Of a DNA stretch of 64,000 nt, positions 8,814 through 17,497 are shown piece after piece; the stretch's first letter is position 1, and each line of letters begins with the position of its first letter. The position numbers were made by a program, and so were the translations under genes. The DNA lies in the NCBI GenBank assembly GCA_947495795.1, contig CANMAI010000003.1, positions 62,001 to 126,000 of the forward strand. Reading direction: 5' to 3'. The notes under the pieces are model-generated. The model saw only the letters and a program-made list of their open reading frames with translations. It had not been told where the DNA came from and did not search any database. Source of the stretch: an uncultured Paracoccaceae bacterium (GTDB lineage Bacteria; Pseudomonadota; Alphaproteobacteria; Rhodobacterales; Rhodobacteraceae).

Positions 8814-9866
8814 ATGAGAATATCAACAGCGCTGAAGTCGCTGCTTCTCGCATCCATGCTTGCCGCACCCGTGGCGGCGGCGGATTACACGATCCGCGCA
8901 ACAGCCAATTCCAACGAAAATGACGAAGATGCCGATGGCCTCAACGTCTTCAAGCAGTATGTCGAAGCCGCCTCCAACGGCGCCATCGAGGTCGAGGTTT
9001 TCATCGGCACGCAGCTCTGTGCAAACGGGGCGGAATGTCTTCAAGGCATCGCGGATGGCTCAATCGATGTCTACATCTCCACATCGGGTGGTGCCGCCGG
9101 AATTTTTCCGTATGTTCAAGTGCTTGACCTGCCATACCTGATGAAGGACGACCGGGTGGCGGAGGCCGTTCTGCAGGGCGATTTCACCCGCAAGATGCGC
9201 GAAATGGCGCTCGCCTCCTCGGGTGATGCGATCCGCCTGATGACGATTGGCAACACCGGCGGCTGGCGCAACTTCGCCAACACCAAGCGCCGCGTCACAA
9301 GCCCCGAGGATATGGAGGGCCTCAAGATCCGGACAGTTGTGGCCGACCTGCCACAAGAACTGGTAAAAGCTCTCGGAGCGTCTCCCACACCGATCCCGTG
9401 GCCGGAGCTATTCACAAGCTTTCAGACAGGCGTTGTTGAAGGTTCCAAGAACGGCATTACCGACATTATGGGCATGAAATTCCCCGATGCCGGCCTGCAG
9501 TTCGTAACGCTCGATGGCCATGCATATATGGGTGCATTGTGGTGGATGAACAACGAAAAGTTCCTCTCCATGCCGGAAGATATGCGCCAGGTTGTGGTGG
9601 ATGGTTTCTACCAGCTCCAGCAGGCAACCTTCGCCTCACCGAAGCGGAAATCCATTCAGGCCTATGAGGATTTCGTTGCCGGTGGCGGTGATCTCTATGT
9701 GCCGAGCCCCGAAGAGAAAGCCAAGTTCGCAGAGGCCGCAACACCCGTTTACGAATGGTTCAAAACCAACGTCGATGGCGGTGCCGAGATCTTCGATGCT
9801 CTCGCAGCGGCCGTTACAGCGGTTGAAGCGGATCTTGAAGCAGCTTCCGCCAAGGATCTGAATTAA
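8814..9866 (+). CDS. dctP: TRAP transporter substrate-binding protein (DctP)
   Basis: Periplasmic solute receptor, 350 residues. A clear signal peptide covers about residues 1-23 (lysine, hydrophobic core, AAPVAAA cleavage region). Family features include the conserved Arg segment LKIRTV near residue 170 and PIPWPELFTSFQTGVVEG near 195-212, which line the ligand site. An AGGAGG ribosome site lies 8 bases before the ATG. It is the third gene of the dctQMP operon, 89 bases after dctM. The substrate is unknown; the sugar catabolic genes downstream suggest a sugar or sugar acid. Confidence 0.9.
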   Translation: MRISTALKSLLLASMLAAPVAAADYTIRATANSNENDEDADGLNVFKQYVEAASNGAIEVEVFIGTQLCANGAECLQGIADGSIDVYISTSGGAAGIFPYVQVLDLPYLMKDDRVAEAVLQGDFTRKMREMALASSGDAIRLMTIGNTGGWRNFANTKRRVTSPEDMEGLKIRTVVADLPQELVKALGASPTPIPWPELFTSFQTGVVEGSKNGITDIMGMKFPDAGLQFVTLDGHAYMGALWWMNNEKFLSMPEDMRQVVVDGFYQLQQATFASPKRKSIQAYEDFVAGGGDLYVPSPEEKAKFAEAATPVYEWFKTNVDGGAEIFDALAAAVTAVEADLEAASAKDLN

Positions 9867-9875
9867 TTGAGAAAA

Positions 9876-9896
9876 GGGCATCCCTCCGGGGTGCCC
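9876..9896 (-). terminator. Rho-independent terminator of the Sel1-like gene
   Basis: A 9-bp GC-rich hairpin (9876-9884 with 9888-9896, loop of 3, one G-T pair) directly abuts the stop codon of the minus-strand gene. On the minus strand it is followed by TTTTCTC. On the plus strand it sits 9 bases after dctP but lacks a T run. Confidence 0.7.
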
Positions 9897-10367
9897 TCAC
9901 TCGAACGGATACAACCAAACTTTGTAATCGTCGATCAGCACATGCGCCTTTTCAATCTCTTCCTTCGTCATCTTCTTGATGACTTCTTCCTGGCTGATCG
10001 CAGCATCCGGGTCGCCCCCGATTGCGCTCAGCACATACCACATATAGGCCCGCACCAGATCGGGCGCGGGCAAGCCACGCCCCGTCTCATAGTACCAGCC
10101 AACCCCGGATTGCGCCCCAGGATGCCCTTTCATAGAAGAGCGAAGATACCATTCAAACGCCCGCTGGTCGTCTTGTTCGACGCCAAGCCCAAGCGCATAC
10201 ATGATCCCGATCAGTTCCTCAGCATCCGCATTGCCGGAACGCGCAGGCTCCCACAATTCCTCGCGGGCTTCTTCAAAACGCCCGGCCTCCATCAGGTCTT
10301 TCGCGCGGCCAATTTCCGCCATAGCAGGAGCCGCAAAAAGACAAGCAATAACAACAAGTTTCAGCAT
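9897..10367 (-). CDS. Small periplasmic Sel1-repeat protein
   Basis: A 156-residue exported protein. The signal peptide spans about residues 1-18 (LKLVVIACLFAAPAMA). It is followed by a helical repeat pair of Sel1 type: GIMYALGLGVEQDDQRAFEWY and GVGWYYETGRGL followed by ALVRAYMWY-like residues. Such repeats mediate protein contacts. I chose the ATG at 10367 with GGAG seven bases upstream; an ATG four codons earlier is possible. It is convergent with dctP and divergent from the cytochrome gene, whose coding sequence begins within a few bases of this start, leaving essentially no promoter space. Confidence 0.75.
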   Translation of the reverse strand: MLKLVVIACLFAAPAMAEIGRAKDLMEAGRFEEAREELWEPARSGNADAEELIGIMYALGLGVEQDDQRAFEWYLRSSMKGHPGAQSGVGWYYETGRGLPAPDLVRAYMWYVLSAIGGDPDAAISQEEVIKKMTKEEIEKAHVLIDDYKVWLYPFE

Positions 10368-10379
10368 TTTACTCTCCAA

Positions 10380-11681
10380 GTATCGGCCGCAGTCTGCCTC
10401 AGCTTCGCGGCAATCTCAAGCGCCGCACAAACGCCGCCATTGGAGGAAAAGCACTTCCTCCCCTACAACGCAAAAGGCGCCGAGGTCGGCCGCCTTCTCT
10501 TCTACGATCCCATCCTCTCAGGCAACCGCAACATCTCCTGCGGCACCTGCCACCACCACGATCTCGGCACCGGAGATGGCCTTTCCCTTGGCATCGGCGA
10601 AGGCGGCACGGGCCTCGGCCCCGAACGCGTTTCCGGCACCGGCAGGCACGCAGTGGAGCGCCGTATCCCCCGCAACGCTCCGCCGCTGTGGAACCTTGGG
10701 GCAAAGGAGCTTCGTGTTTTCTTCCATGATGGGCGCCTGAGCAAATCCAATATTTTTGGCAATGATTTCAATAGTCCTGCCGATAAGGCGCTGCCCGATA
10801 ACATCCCCAACATCATGGCCGCCCAGGCGCTCTTCCCGATGACAGCAGAGGCGGAGATGGCCGGAGACCTCGAAGATAACGAGATCGCCCGCGCAGCAAG
10901 GCGCCGCCCCCAGGAAGCCTGGGCGCTTCTCGCAAAACGCGTGCGCAGTATCCCCGAATACGCTGCAATGCTAAGGGCTGCTAACTTGGAAATCGAAGAC
11001 GCATCCGAGATTGAAATTCATCATATTGCCAGCGCGTTGGGAGACTTTATTAATTCGGAGTGGCGCAGCCATGACAGCCCATACGATCGCCATCTGAGAG
11101 GGGAAGCCCAGTTGGCGGAGCAGGAACTCCGCGGTCTCGATCTTTTCTTCGGAGAGGCCAATTGCAGTTCCTGCCATAGGGGTCGTCTTCTCACCGATCA
11201 AAAATTCCATGCCCTCGCCCTCCCTCCCATCGGTCCCGGCCGCACCCGCGCCTTCGACGCGATGGTGCGAGACCGAGGAAGATTGAACGAAACCAATCGC
11301 ATAGAGGATGCTTACCGCTTCCGCACGCCCATGCTTCGCAACGTCGCCCTTACAGCCCCCTATGGGCACAACGGCGCGTATCGCACGCTGGAGGGCATCA
11401 TTCGCCATCATCTCGATCCGGCAGAAGCCCTCGCAAACTGGACGCCGGAAAGGGCACTTCTTCCGGATATCCCCTGGCTCGCCAGCGTCGATTTCATTGG
11501 CCAGAAAGATGCGCGCGAGATGGCAAGGCTGGCGAAAGCCATTGATATAGAATCAAAAAATCTCACGGATTCAGAGATCGCGGATCTCGTCGCATTTCTC
11601 CAAACCCTCACTGGCGGCGATAGCACAAAGGGCCGTCTTGGCCGCCCGGAAACTGTACCTAGCGGCTTGAAGGTGGATTGA
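10380..11681 (+). CDS. Di-heme c-type cytochrome (MauG / cytochrome c peroxidase family), 5' end unresolved
   Basis: Exported di-heme protein, about 433 residues from the first visible signal-peptide codon. Two CXXCH haem sites are present, CGTCH (10539-10553) and CSSCH (11163-11177). FFHDGRLSK and YGHNGAYRTLEG match the bacterial cytochrome c peroxidase/MauG family, which reduces peroxide or oxidises a periplasmic partner. A signal-peptide core (AVCLSFAAISSAA) is encoded from 10380, yet no ATG, GTG or TTG lies in frame between it and codons buried in the antisense of the Sel1 gene. The next in-frame start, TTG 10440, would delete the signal. So the 5' end is a non-standard start, an indel or a truncation. 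Its stop overlaps the next start by one base (TGATG), placing it at the head of the sugar operon. Confidence 0.75.
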   Translation, partial: VSAAVCLSFAAISSAAQTPPLEEKHFLPYNAKGAEVGRLLFYDPILSGNRNISCGTCHHHDLGTGDGLSLGIGEGGTGLGPERVSGTGRHAVERRIPRNAPPLWNLGAKELRVFFHDGRLSKSNIFGNDFNSPADKALPDNIPNIMAAQALFPMTAEAEMAGDLEDNEIARAARRRPQEAWALLAKRVRSIPEYAAMLRAANLEIEDASEIEIHHIASALGDFINSEWRSHDSPYDRHLRGEAQLAEQELRGLDLFFGEANCSSCHRGRLLTDQKFHALALPPIGPGRTRAFDAMVRDRGRLNETNRIEDAYRFRTPMLRNVALTAPYGHNGAYRTLEGIIRHHLDPAEALANWTPERALLPDIPWLASVDFIGQKDAREMARLAKAIDIESKNLTDSEIADLVAFLQTLTGGDSTKGRLGRPETVPSGLKVD

Positions 11682-12550
11682 TGGTTCAGATCCTCGTCGT
11701 CGGATCCGCCGTCACCGACATGGTGTTCGAGGTGGAGCGCTTTCCTGATGCGCCGGAGAAATACGCCGCGCATTCCGCGCATATCGTCGGTGGAGGATGT
11801 GCCGCCAACGCCGCCGTCGCCATCGCGCGTCTCGGTGGCACGCCCATCCTTTCCGCCCGGATGGGCCGTGATCTCATTGGTGATCTCACACTTCAGGATC
11901 TGGAAGCGGAGGGTGTGAATTGTGCCAATGTCCTGCGCACCGAGGATGGGCAATCCGCCTTTTCCTCCGTTTATGTCACCCCGGATGGAGAACGCCAGAT
12001 CATGGCTTTTCGCGGCCAGAAGCTCCCACAAGCCGCTGAATACAAATCGCTTTTTCCACAGGCCATTCTTGCGGACACGCGCTGGCCCGAGGCTGCGGAC
12101 GCTGCACTCGATCATGCCCGATCTCTGGGTATTCCCGGCATCCTCGATGGCGAGGCACCTGTGCCAGCGGCCTTGGCCGCCAAGGCGTCGCATGTTGCCT
12201 TTTCCGCGCAGGGACTGCGCGAATTTACCGGAGAAGCCGATCTCGCTGCCGCTCTTTCGAAGGCCAAAGACGCCATTCCCGGATGGCTCTGCGTGACGGA
12301 CGGGGCGAACGGCACGCTGACCCAAACCGGCCACCACCCCGCCTTTCCTATAACTCCGACAGATACGCTCGGCGCAGGCGATGTCTGGCACGGTGCCTTC
12401 GCACTGCGTTTGGCCGAAGGCGCATCCGAGGCTGAAGCCATCCGCTTCGCAGCTGCCACAGCCGCACTCAAATGCACACGAAGGGGCGGCCGTCGCGGCA
12501 CGCCCTCCCGCCAAGAGACTGAAGAATTCCTAGCAAGGACAAGCACATGA
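11681..12550 (+). CDS. PfkB-family sugar kinase (ribokinase / YihV-like)
   Basis: Cytoplasmic kinase, 289 residues, of the ribokinase fold. It has the N-terminal glycine pair VGGGCAANAA near residues 34-43 and the catalytic LGAGDVW (GAGD at 231-234). N-terminal wording (pattern GKYVA-like, here EKYAAHSAHIVGGG) recalls the sulfofructose kinase YihV, but the substrate cannot be fixed by eye. The ATG overlaps the cytochrome stop (TGATG), and the stop overlaps the aldolase start by four bases (ATGA). In context it would phosphorylate a ketose made by the isomerase-like gene, to be cleaved by the aldolase. Confidence 0.85.
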   Translation: MVQILVVGSAVTDMVFEVERFPDAPEKYAAHSAHIVGGGCAANAAVAIARLGGTPILSARMGRDLIGDLTLQDLEAEGVNCANVLRTEDGQSAFSSVYVTPDGERQIMAFRGQKLPQAAEYKSLFPQAILADTRWPEAADAALDHARSLGIPGILDGEAPVPAALAAKASHVAFSAQGLREFTGEADLAAALSKAKDAIPGWLCVTDGANGTLTQTGHHPAFPITPTDTLGAGDVWHGAFALRLAEGASEAEAIRFAAATAALKCTRRGGRRGTPSRQETEEFLARTST

Positions 12551-13566
12551 CCCTCACACCCGGCAAACTCTGGGGCTTTCGGCGCATGGCCGATAGCCAC
12601 GGCCTTTTCAAGATGACAGCCGTTGATCAGCGCCCCCCGATAAAGGGCCCGATCGCCAAGCATCACGGCGTGCCAGAGGCACCTTGGGAGGACGTGGCGA
12701 AATTCAAAACGCTTCTCATCGAGACGCTTCAGGAGGCTTCCTCCGCCATGCTGCTCGATCCGCATTACGCCATTCCGATGGGCCTTGATACGTTCAGCCC
12801 CACCAAGGGCCTGATTGTCACGCTGGAGGATAGTCTCTTTGAGGAAACCGAGGGCGGGCGGCTGAGTGCGGAAATCGATGATTGGTCCGTTGGTAAGATC
12901 AAGCGGATGGGCGGCGATGCTGTGAAGGTGCTTGCATGGTACCGCCCCGATGCCAGCGCAGGGGTAAACCGCGCCCAGCAGGATTTCACCAGGCGTATCG
13001 GCGAGGCCTGTGCGCGGTTCGATATCCCCTTTCTCTTCGAGCTTCTCGTCTACCCTCTCGCGGCGGACGCGCATCAAACGAAAGAATACGTGGAGATGCA
13101 GGGCAAGAAGGCAGATGACGTGCTGAAATCGGTGGAGGAGTTTGCCAAGCCCGAATACGGCGTCGATATCTTCAAACTTGAGAGCCCTGTGAATGCCAAG
13201 GATGCAGACGGCTCTGCCGAAGTTCAGGCCGTCTTTGATGAGATGGGCCGCCTCGCCAACCGCCCTTGGGTAATGCTCTCTGCCGGGGCGGGTAAGGCTG
13301 ATTTCCGTCGCATCCTCCAGCACGCCTACAAGGCAGGTGCCTCGGGCTATCTTGCGGGCCGCGCGATCTGGCTTGATGCGTTTCAGCATTACCCTGATTG
13401 GGCCACGATCAAGGCAGACCTTCAGGGCGAAGCCGTGGATTACATGAATGACCTCAACGCATTAACAGAGGCTGAAGCGACACCTTGGCACAAGAATTCG
13501 GCTGTTTCGCACACCGGTTTCGTGCCTGCGGATGCCAGTTTCCGCCATAAATACGAGGATATCTGA
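12547..13566 (+). CDS. LacD/YihT-like class I aldolase
   Basis: Class I (Schiff-base) aldolase of the tagatose-bisphosphate / sulfofructose-phosphate family, 339 residues. AVDQRP near the N-terminus, DIFKLESPV (Lys near residue 210, the expected Schiff-base lysine) and MLSAGAGKADF followed by GYLAGRAIW match LacD-type enzymes. It would split a ketose phosphate into dihydroxyacetone phosphate and an aldehyde. It overlaps the kinase by four bases and the next gene by one, so stoichiometric coupled translation is likely. The exact substrate (tagatose-, sulfofructose- or another ketose phosphate) is unresolved. Confidence 0.8.
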   Translation: MTLTPGKLWGFRRMADSHGLFKMTAVDQRPPIKGPIAKHHGVPEAPWEDVAKFKTLLIETLQEASSAMLLDPHYAIPMGLDTFSPTKGLIVTLEDSLFEETEGGRLSAEIDDWSVGKIKRMGGDAVKVLAWYRPDASAGVNRAQQDFTRRIGEACARFDIPFLFELLVYPLAADAHQTKEYVEMQGKKADDVLKSVEEFAKPEYGVDIFKLESPVNAKDADGSAEVQAVFDEMGRLANRPWVMLSAGAGKADFRRILQHAYKAGASGYLAGRAIWLDAFQHYPDWATIKADLQGEAVDYMNDLNALTEAEATPWHKNSAVSHTGFVPADASFRHKYEDI

Positions 13567-14939
13567 TGGCCCATATCGGCATCCTCCCCCTCGGCCGGCC
13601 AACCTTCGATGTGCCCTTTGCGGAGGAGAAGCTCGCCGCCATCCTCGCACGCCTCGATGCCAGCGATCATCAGATCAGCGGCCCCCGCATACTGCTCTTC
13701 GATGCCCTGAGCACCGCATTCGCAATAGATGACCTGCAGGCGCAAAACATCGACCAGCTTCTCATCCTCCAGATCACGTTCACCGATGCGGGCATGACGC
13801 TGAAGGCAGCAGAGGCGTTTACCCAGCCTCTCAGCATATGGGCCGTGCCAGAGCCGCGCCTCGGTGGGCGTCTCCGCCTGAATGCCTTCTGCGGGCTGAA
13901 CCTCGCCTCCCACGCGCTCAAGCGCAACGGGCGCAGCTTCGGCTGGCTTTACGGCGATGCGGATGCTGACATTGAAGGGCTGATCGCCGGGCAGCATCCA
14001 TCTGGTTTCCTGCCCGCAACGCAACCCGAGGCGGCAACCGAGGAGGGCAGGGCCATCGCAGCCGCGCTTAACGCCAAGCGCATCGCCCGCATCGGCGCTG
14101 CTCCCGATGGTTTTACGACATGCGATTACGATGCAAGCGCCCTAAAGTCCCTCGCGGGCGTCGATGTGCAGGAGCTTGAGCTTCCGGATCTATTCGCCAG
14201 GGCAAAGGCGGCTCCCGCGCAGGAAATCGCGCCCATCCTTGCGCAGGCGGATGCCACACTTGAGGGGCTTGATCAGCTAAATCAGGAAGAGCTGGATCGC
14301 TCCCTCCGCCTTAAGCACGCGCTTGATGCCTTGAAATCGGAAAACAATTTCGATGCTTTCGCCATCCGCTGCTGGCCCGAAACCTTCACCGAATATGGCG
14401 GCGCTGTCTGCGGCCCCGTGTCCATGCTGGGCGAGGCCCGCACCCCCTGCGCCTGCGAGGCGGATGTCTATGGCGCGCTCACGCAGCTCCTGATGCAAAC
14501 AGCAGCGGATGCCCCCGTCTTCCTGGTGGACCTTGTCGATATGGATGCAGAGGATGATACGGGTGTTGTCTGGCATTGCGGGCAGGCGCCCATCTCGATG
14601 CGGGATGAGGATGTGGAGGCGACTGCGACAATCCACACCAACCGCAAGATGCCACTGCTCTACGAGTTTCCGCTGAAGCCCGGCACCGTCACTCTCGCCC
14701 GCATCTCCCAGGCAAACGGCGCGCCGAGCCTCGTTCTCTCAAAGGCCGAGATGCTCAAGCGCCCCATGGCCTTCACCGGCACCTCCGGCACACTCCGCTT
14801 TGGGCGGTCCGCACCTGTGGTTCTGAAAGATATCATCGCCTGCGGGCTGGAGCATCACATGGGCCTCGTTTACGGCGATCACACCGCAACCCTTCGCAGC
14901 GCTGCTGCTGCGCTCAACCTTCCGATTGTAGAATTATGA
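13566..14939 (+). CDS. L-fucose/L-arabinose isomerase-like protein
   Basis: A 457-residue protein of the FucI/AraA-like superfamily. The N-terminal half looks like the Rossmann-type domains of fucose isomerases. The middle holds FAIRCWPE and TPCACEADVYGALT, which resemble the metal-site region, and the C-terminal part matches an FucI-type terminal domain (FTGTSGTLRFG, GLEHHMG). These enzymes interconvert aldoses and ketoses using manganese. Many relatives have no known substrate. It starts at TGATG with the aldolase stop and ends in ATGA with the next gene, placing it firmly in the operon as the likely first cytoplasmic step. Confidence 0.7.
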   Translation: MAHIGILPLGRPTFDVPFAEEKLAAILARLDASDHQISGPRILLFDALSTAFAIDDLQAQNIDQLLILQITFTDAGMTLKAAEAFTQPLSIWAVPEPRLGGRLRLNAFCGLNLASHALKRNGRSFGWLYGDADADIEGLIAGQHPSGFLPATQPEAATEEGRAIAAALNAKRIARIGAAPDGFTTCDYDASALKSLAGVDVQELELPDLFARAKAAPAQEIAPILAQADATLEGLDQLNQEELDRSLRLKHALDALKSENNFDAFAIRCWPETFTEYGGAVCGPVSMLGEARTPCACEADVYGALTQLLMQTAADAPVFLVDLVDMDAEDDTGVVWHCGQAPISMRDEDVEATATIHTNRKMPLLYEFPLKPGTVTLARISQANGAPSLVLSKAEMLKRPMAFTGTSGTLRFGRSAPVVLKDIIACGLEHHMGLVYGDHTATLRSAAAALNLPIVEL

Positions 14940-16036
14940 AAAAGTACGGCCTTATTGGCGCTGGCATGATGGGCCAGGAGCATATTCGCAACATCCAGCT
15001 CCTGGAGAGCGCACGCGTCACCGCACTCTGCGACCCGGATCTTGCCATGTGCCGTCAGGCGCAGGAACTGGCAGGGGCGGAGTGTAAAGCCTATCTCACA
15101 CACGAAGAAATGCTGGCAAACGAGGAGCTTGATGCCCTCGTCATTGCCGCCCCCAACCATCTTCACCATCCGATCCTCATGGATATCCTCTGGCGCGATC
15201 TTCCCATCCTGTGCGAAAAGCCCCTCGGCCTTTCGGAGGCCGAATGCGCAGAGATCGAACATCGTGCCCGCGCCCGTACAGCTCCGTTCTGGACGGCAAT
15301 GGAATACCGCTACATGCCCGCCATCGCCCGCCTGATCGAAGAAGCGGAGAAGGGCACGGCAGGCTCAATCCAGATGCTTTCCATCCGCGAGCATCGCTTC
15401 CCTTTCCTGCCCAAGGTAGGAGACTGGAACCGCTTCAATTCGCAAACCGGCGGCACATTGGTCGAGAAATGCTGCCATTTCTTTGATCTCATGCGCCTCA
15501 TCCTCAAATCGGAACCGATGCGTGTCTATGCGTCCGGCAACATCAGTGTGAACCATCTTGATGAGGATTACGACGGTCAGAAACCCGACATTCTGGACAA
15601 TGCCTATGTGATCGTCGATTTCCATAACGGCACCCGCGCGATGCTCGATCTCTGCATGTTCGCTGAGGGCTCCTACTGGCAGGAGGTTGTCTCTGCCACA
15701 GGTATGCACGCGCGGATAGATGCCAAGATGCCGGGGCCGGATCGCTTTGCACCAAAGGGAGAGATGCGCCACTCCGAACTTGTGATTTCACCGCGCGAGA
15801 CAAAGCAGGCGATCCATCAGGAAATCCAGATCGATCCGACCATCCAGAGAGCGGGCGACCATCACGGCTCAACCTTCTTCCAGCACCAGCGCTTCCTTAG
15901 AATGCTTCAGGAAGGTAGCGCACCAGAGGTTAGCCTCCGCGATGGCCTCATCGCCGTAGCCGTGGGTGCCGCCGCCGAAGCCAGTGCCCGTACTGGCCAG
16001 GCCATTCTTCTCTCCGATTTCCGAAAGGCCGCCTGA
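14936..16036 (+). CDS. Gfo/Idh/MocA-family NAD(P)-dependent oxidoreductase
   Basis: A 366-residue dehydrogenase. The N-terminal Rossmann fold opens with GLIGAGMMGQEH. CEKPLGLSEAE near residue 95 is the family's conserved EKP catalytic motif, and GGTLVEKCCHFFDLMR near 165-180 supplies the conserved His/Asp region. Relatives oxidise inositols, sugars or sugar acids at a ring hydroxyl. It overlaps its neighbours by four bases and one base. It may oxidise the imported sugar or act on a pathway intermediate. Confidence 0.85.
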   Translation: MKKYGLIGAGMMGQEHIRNIQLLESARVTALCDPDLAMCRQAQELAGAECKAYLTHEEMLANEELDALVIAAPNHLHHPILMDILWRDLPILCEKPLGLSEAECAEIEHRARARTAPFWTAMEYRYMPAIARLIEEAEKGTAGSIQMLSIREHRFPFLPKVGDWNRFNSQTGGTLVEKCCHFFDLMRLILKSEPMRVYASGNISVNHLDEDYDGQKPDILDNAYVIVDFHNGTRAMLDLCMFAEGSYWQEVVSATGMHARIDAKMPGPDRFAPKGEMRHSELVISPRETKQAIHQEIQIDPTIQRAGDHHGSTFFQHQRFLRMLQEGSAPEVSLRDGLIAVAVGAAAEASARTGQAILLSDFRKAA

Positions 16037-16962
16037 TGCCTGATATTGTGATCACAGAATTCATGGATGATGCAGCGGTGGCGGCCTTGAGTGCAGATTT
16101 CGATACAGTCTACGACCCAACATTGGCCGACCGGCAAGCCGACATCCCCGCACTTCTCAAGGATACAAGGGCGCTCATCGTCCGCAACAGAACGCTGGTG
16201 ACTGAAACCCTTCTGGAAAGCGCCCCCGTTCTGAGGGCCGTGGGCCGCCTTGGCGTCGGCCTCGATAACATTGAGACGGAGGCCTGCAAGGCGCGTGATG
16301 TAGCTGTCTGGCCCGCAACCGGAGCGAACAACGCTTCGGTTGCCGAATACGTGATCACAGCAACACTCATACTCACCCGCGGCGCATGGCTGCGCAGCGC
16401 AGATGTCGCCGCCGGTGCCTGGCCGCGCCAGCAGATGATGGGCGGAGAGGTTGCAGGGCGCACACTCGCCCTTGTCGGCTATGGCGGCATTGCCCGCGAA
16501 ACAGCCGCCTGCGCAAAAGCGCTCGGCATGCATGTCATTGGCCACGATCCGTTTCTTCAACCAGATGCCGCTGAATGGGGCAGCACACGCTCCGTAGATA
16601 TGGAAACCGCCTTCCGGGAGGCTGACACGCTCAGCCTTCACACGCCCCTCACCGAAGGCACGCGCAATCTGGTGAATGCGGCGCGCCTCGCCACAATGAA
16701 GCCCGATGCCAACGTGATCAACGCGGCACGCGGCGGCGTAGTCGATGAGGAGGCGCTTGCCTCAGCCCTTCGTGCGAACAAGCTCGGTGGCGCCGCGCTG
16801 GATGTCTTTGAAACCGAACCACTTACAGCCGAGAGCGGCAGAATATGGGAAGGCCTCAATGTCCTCCTGACCCCGCATATCGCTGGCGTCACCGGAGAGA
16901 GCAACATTCGCGTCAGCGCAATGATCGCCCAAAAAATCAAAGAAACGCTGAGCGATAGATAG
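16036..16962 (+). CDS. D-2-hydroxyacid dehydrogenase family protein
   Basis: NAD-dependent dehydrogenase, 308 residues, of the D-isomer-specific 2-hydroxyacid family (SerA/GhrA-like). The NAD site is LVGYGGIARETA near residue 150. The catalytic Arg is in NAARGGVVDEEAL, the Glu in FETEPL and the His in TPHIAG. It would reduce or oxidise a 2-keto/2-hydroxy acid such as hydroxypyruvate or a C3 product of the aldolase. The ATG overlaps the preceding stop (TGATG). It is the last gene of the six-gene run. Confidence 0.85.
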   Translation: MPDIVITEFMDDAAVAALSADFDTVYDPTLADRQADIPALLKDTRALIVRNRTLVTETLLESAPVLRAVGRLGVGLDNIETEACKARDVAVWPATGANNASVAEYVITATLILTRGAWLRSADVAAGAWPRQQMMGGEVAGRTLALVGYGGIARETAACAKALGMHVIGHDPFLQPDAAEWGSTRSVDMETAFREADTLSLHTPLTEGTRNLVNAARLATMKPDANVINAARGGVVDEEALASALRANKLGGAALDVFETEPLTAESGRIWEGLNVLLTPHIAGVTGESNIRVSAMIAQKIKETLSDR

Positions 16963-17002
16963 CCATACGCCACCTTCATCTTTCCTGAAATATCCCGGGG
17001 GT

Positions 17003-17020
17003 GCGGGGGCTGGCCCCCGC
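17003..17020. terminator. GC-rich hairpin between convergent genes
   Basis: A 7-bp all-GC stem (17003-17009 with 17014-17020, loop CTGG) lies between the hydroxyacid dehydrogenase and the convergent TerB-like gene. Neither side has a good T run. It is a likely bidirectional stop, but the mechanism is inferred. Confidence 0.45.
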
Positions 17021-17034
17021 CAGTGCAGGAGGCG

Positions 17035-17472
17035 TCAGCTACCGTCCACCCGTTGCCGCGCCAACCCGCTGTCCCGGTCATTCACGCCGAGCAGGTTCAC
17101 CACCAGCCGCAGGAATGCATTCTCATGCGCATCCCGGTCATTATCGGCCAGGGCCACGCTCCAGAGCGCCTCAACAATCGCAATGCGCTCTTCATAGGGC
17201 ACAGCATCCTTGATCACCTTCGTCAGATGCACTGTGTCCCCGGCGTCGGCTTCCAAAGCCATACCGTCGTCCCGCAAGGCGCGCGCATCCATATCCGAAA
17301 GCGCGTAGCGCTGGCCAAGGATACGGTCGATCTGCGCCAGTTCAGCCGCATCGATATGGTCATCCGCCCGCGCACAGCGCACAAGAAGGGCCGCGAGCGC
17401 CTGCCTGTAGTCCGCCGCCCTGTCCGGCGCAGGCTCCGTGCCCATCAATCTGTTCATCAAATCTGCAAACAT
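17035..17472 (-). CDS. TerB-like (tellurite resistance / DnaJ-associated) helical protein
   Basis: A 145-residue all-helical, acidic protein matching the TerB/DjlA N-terminal domain family. Supporting features are the repeated CARADDHIDAAELAQIDRIL and VALADNDRDAHENAFLRLV segments, which look like metal-coordinating acidic helix turns. No signal peptide. The function of these stand-alone TerB proteins is unclear. It lies 26 bases downstream of pyrG on the same strand, so it may be read through from it. Confidence 0.65.
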   Translation of the reverse strand: MFADLMNRLMGTEPAPDRAADYRQALAALLVRCARADDHIDAAELAQIDRILGQRYALSDMDARALRDDGMALEADAGDTVHLTKVIKDAVPYEERIAIVEALWSVALADNDRDAHENAFLRLVVNLLGVNDRDSGLARQRVDGS

Positions 17473-17497
17473 GGGATGAATATAGGCCCTTAAACGC

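Noticed and set aside
9867-10379. N-terminal extension of the cytochrome frame back to 9867
   Set aside because: It is antisense to the Sel1-repeat gene and reads as Arg/His/Pro-rich filler; the protein's signal peptide begins only at about 10380.
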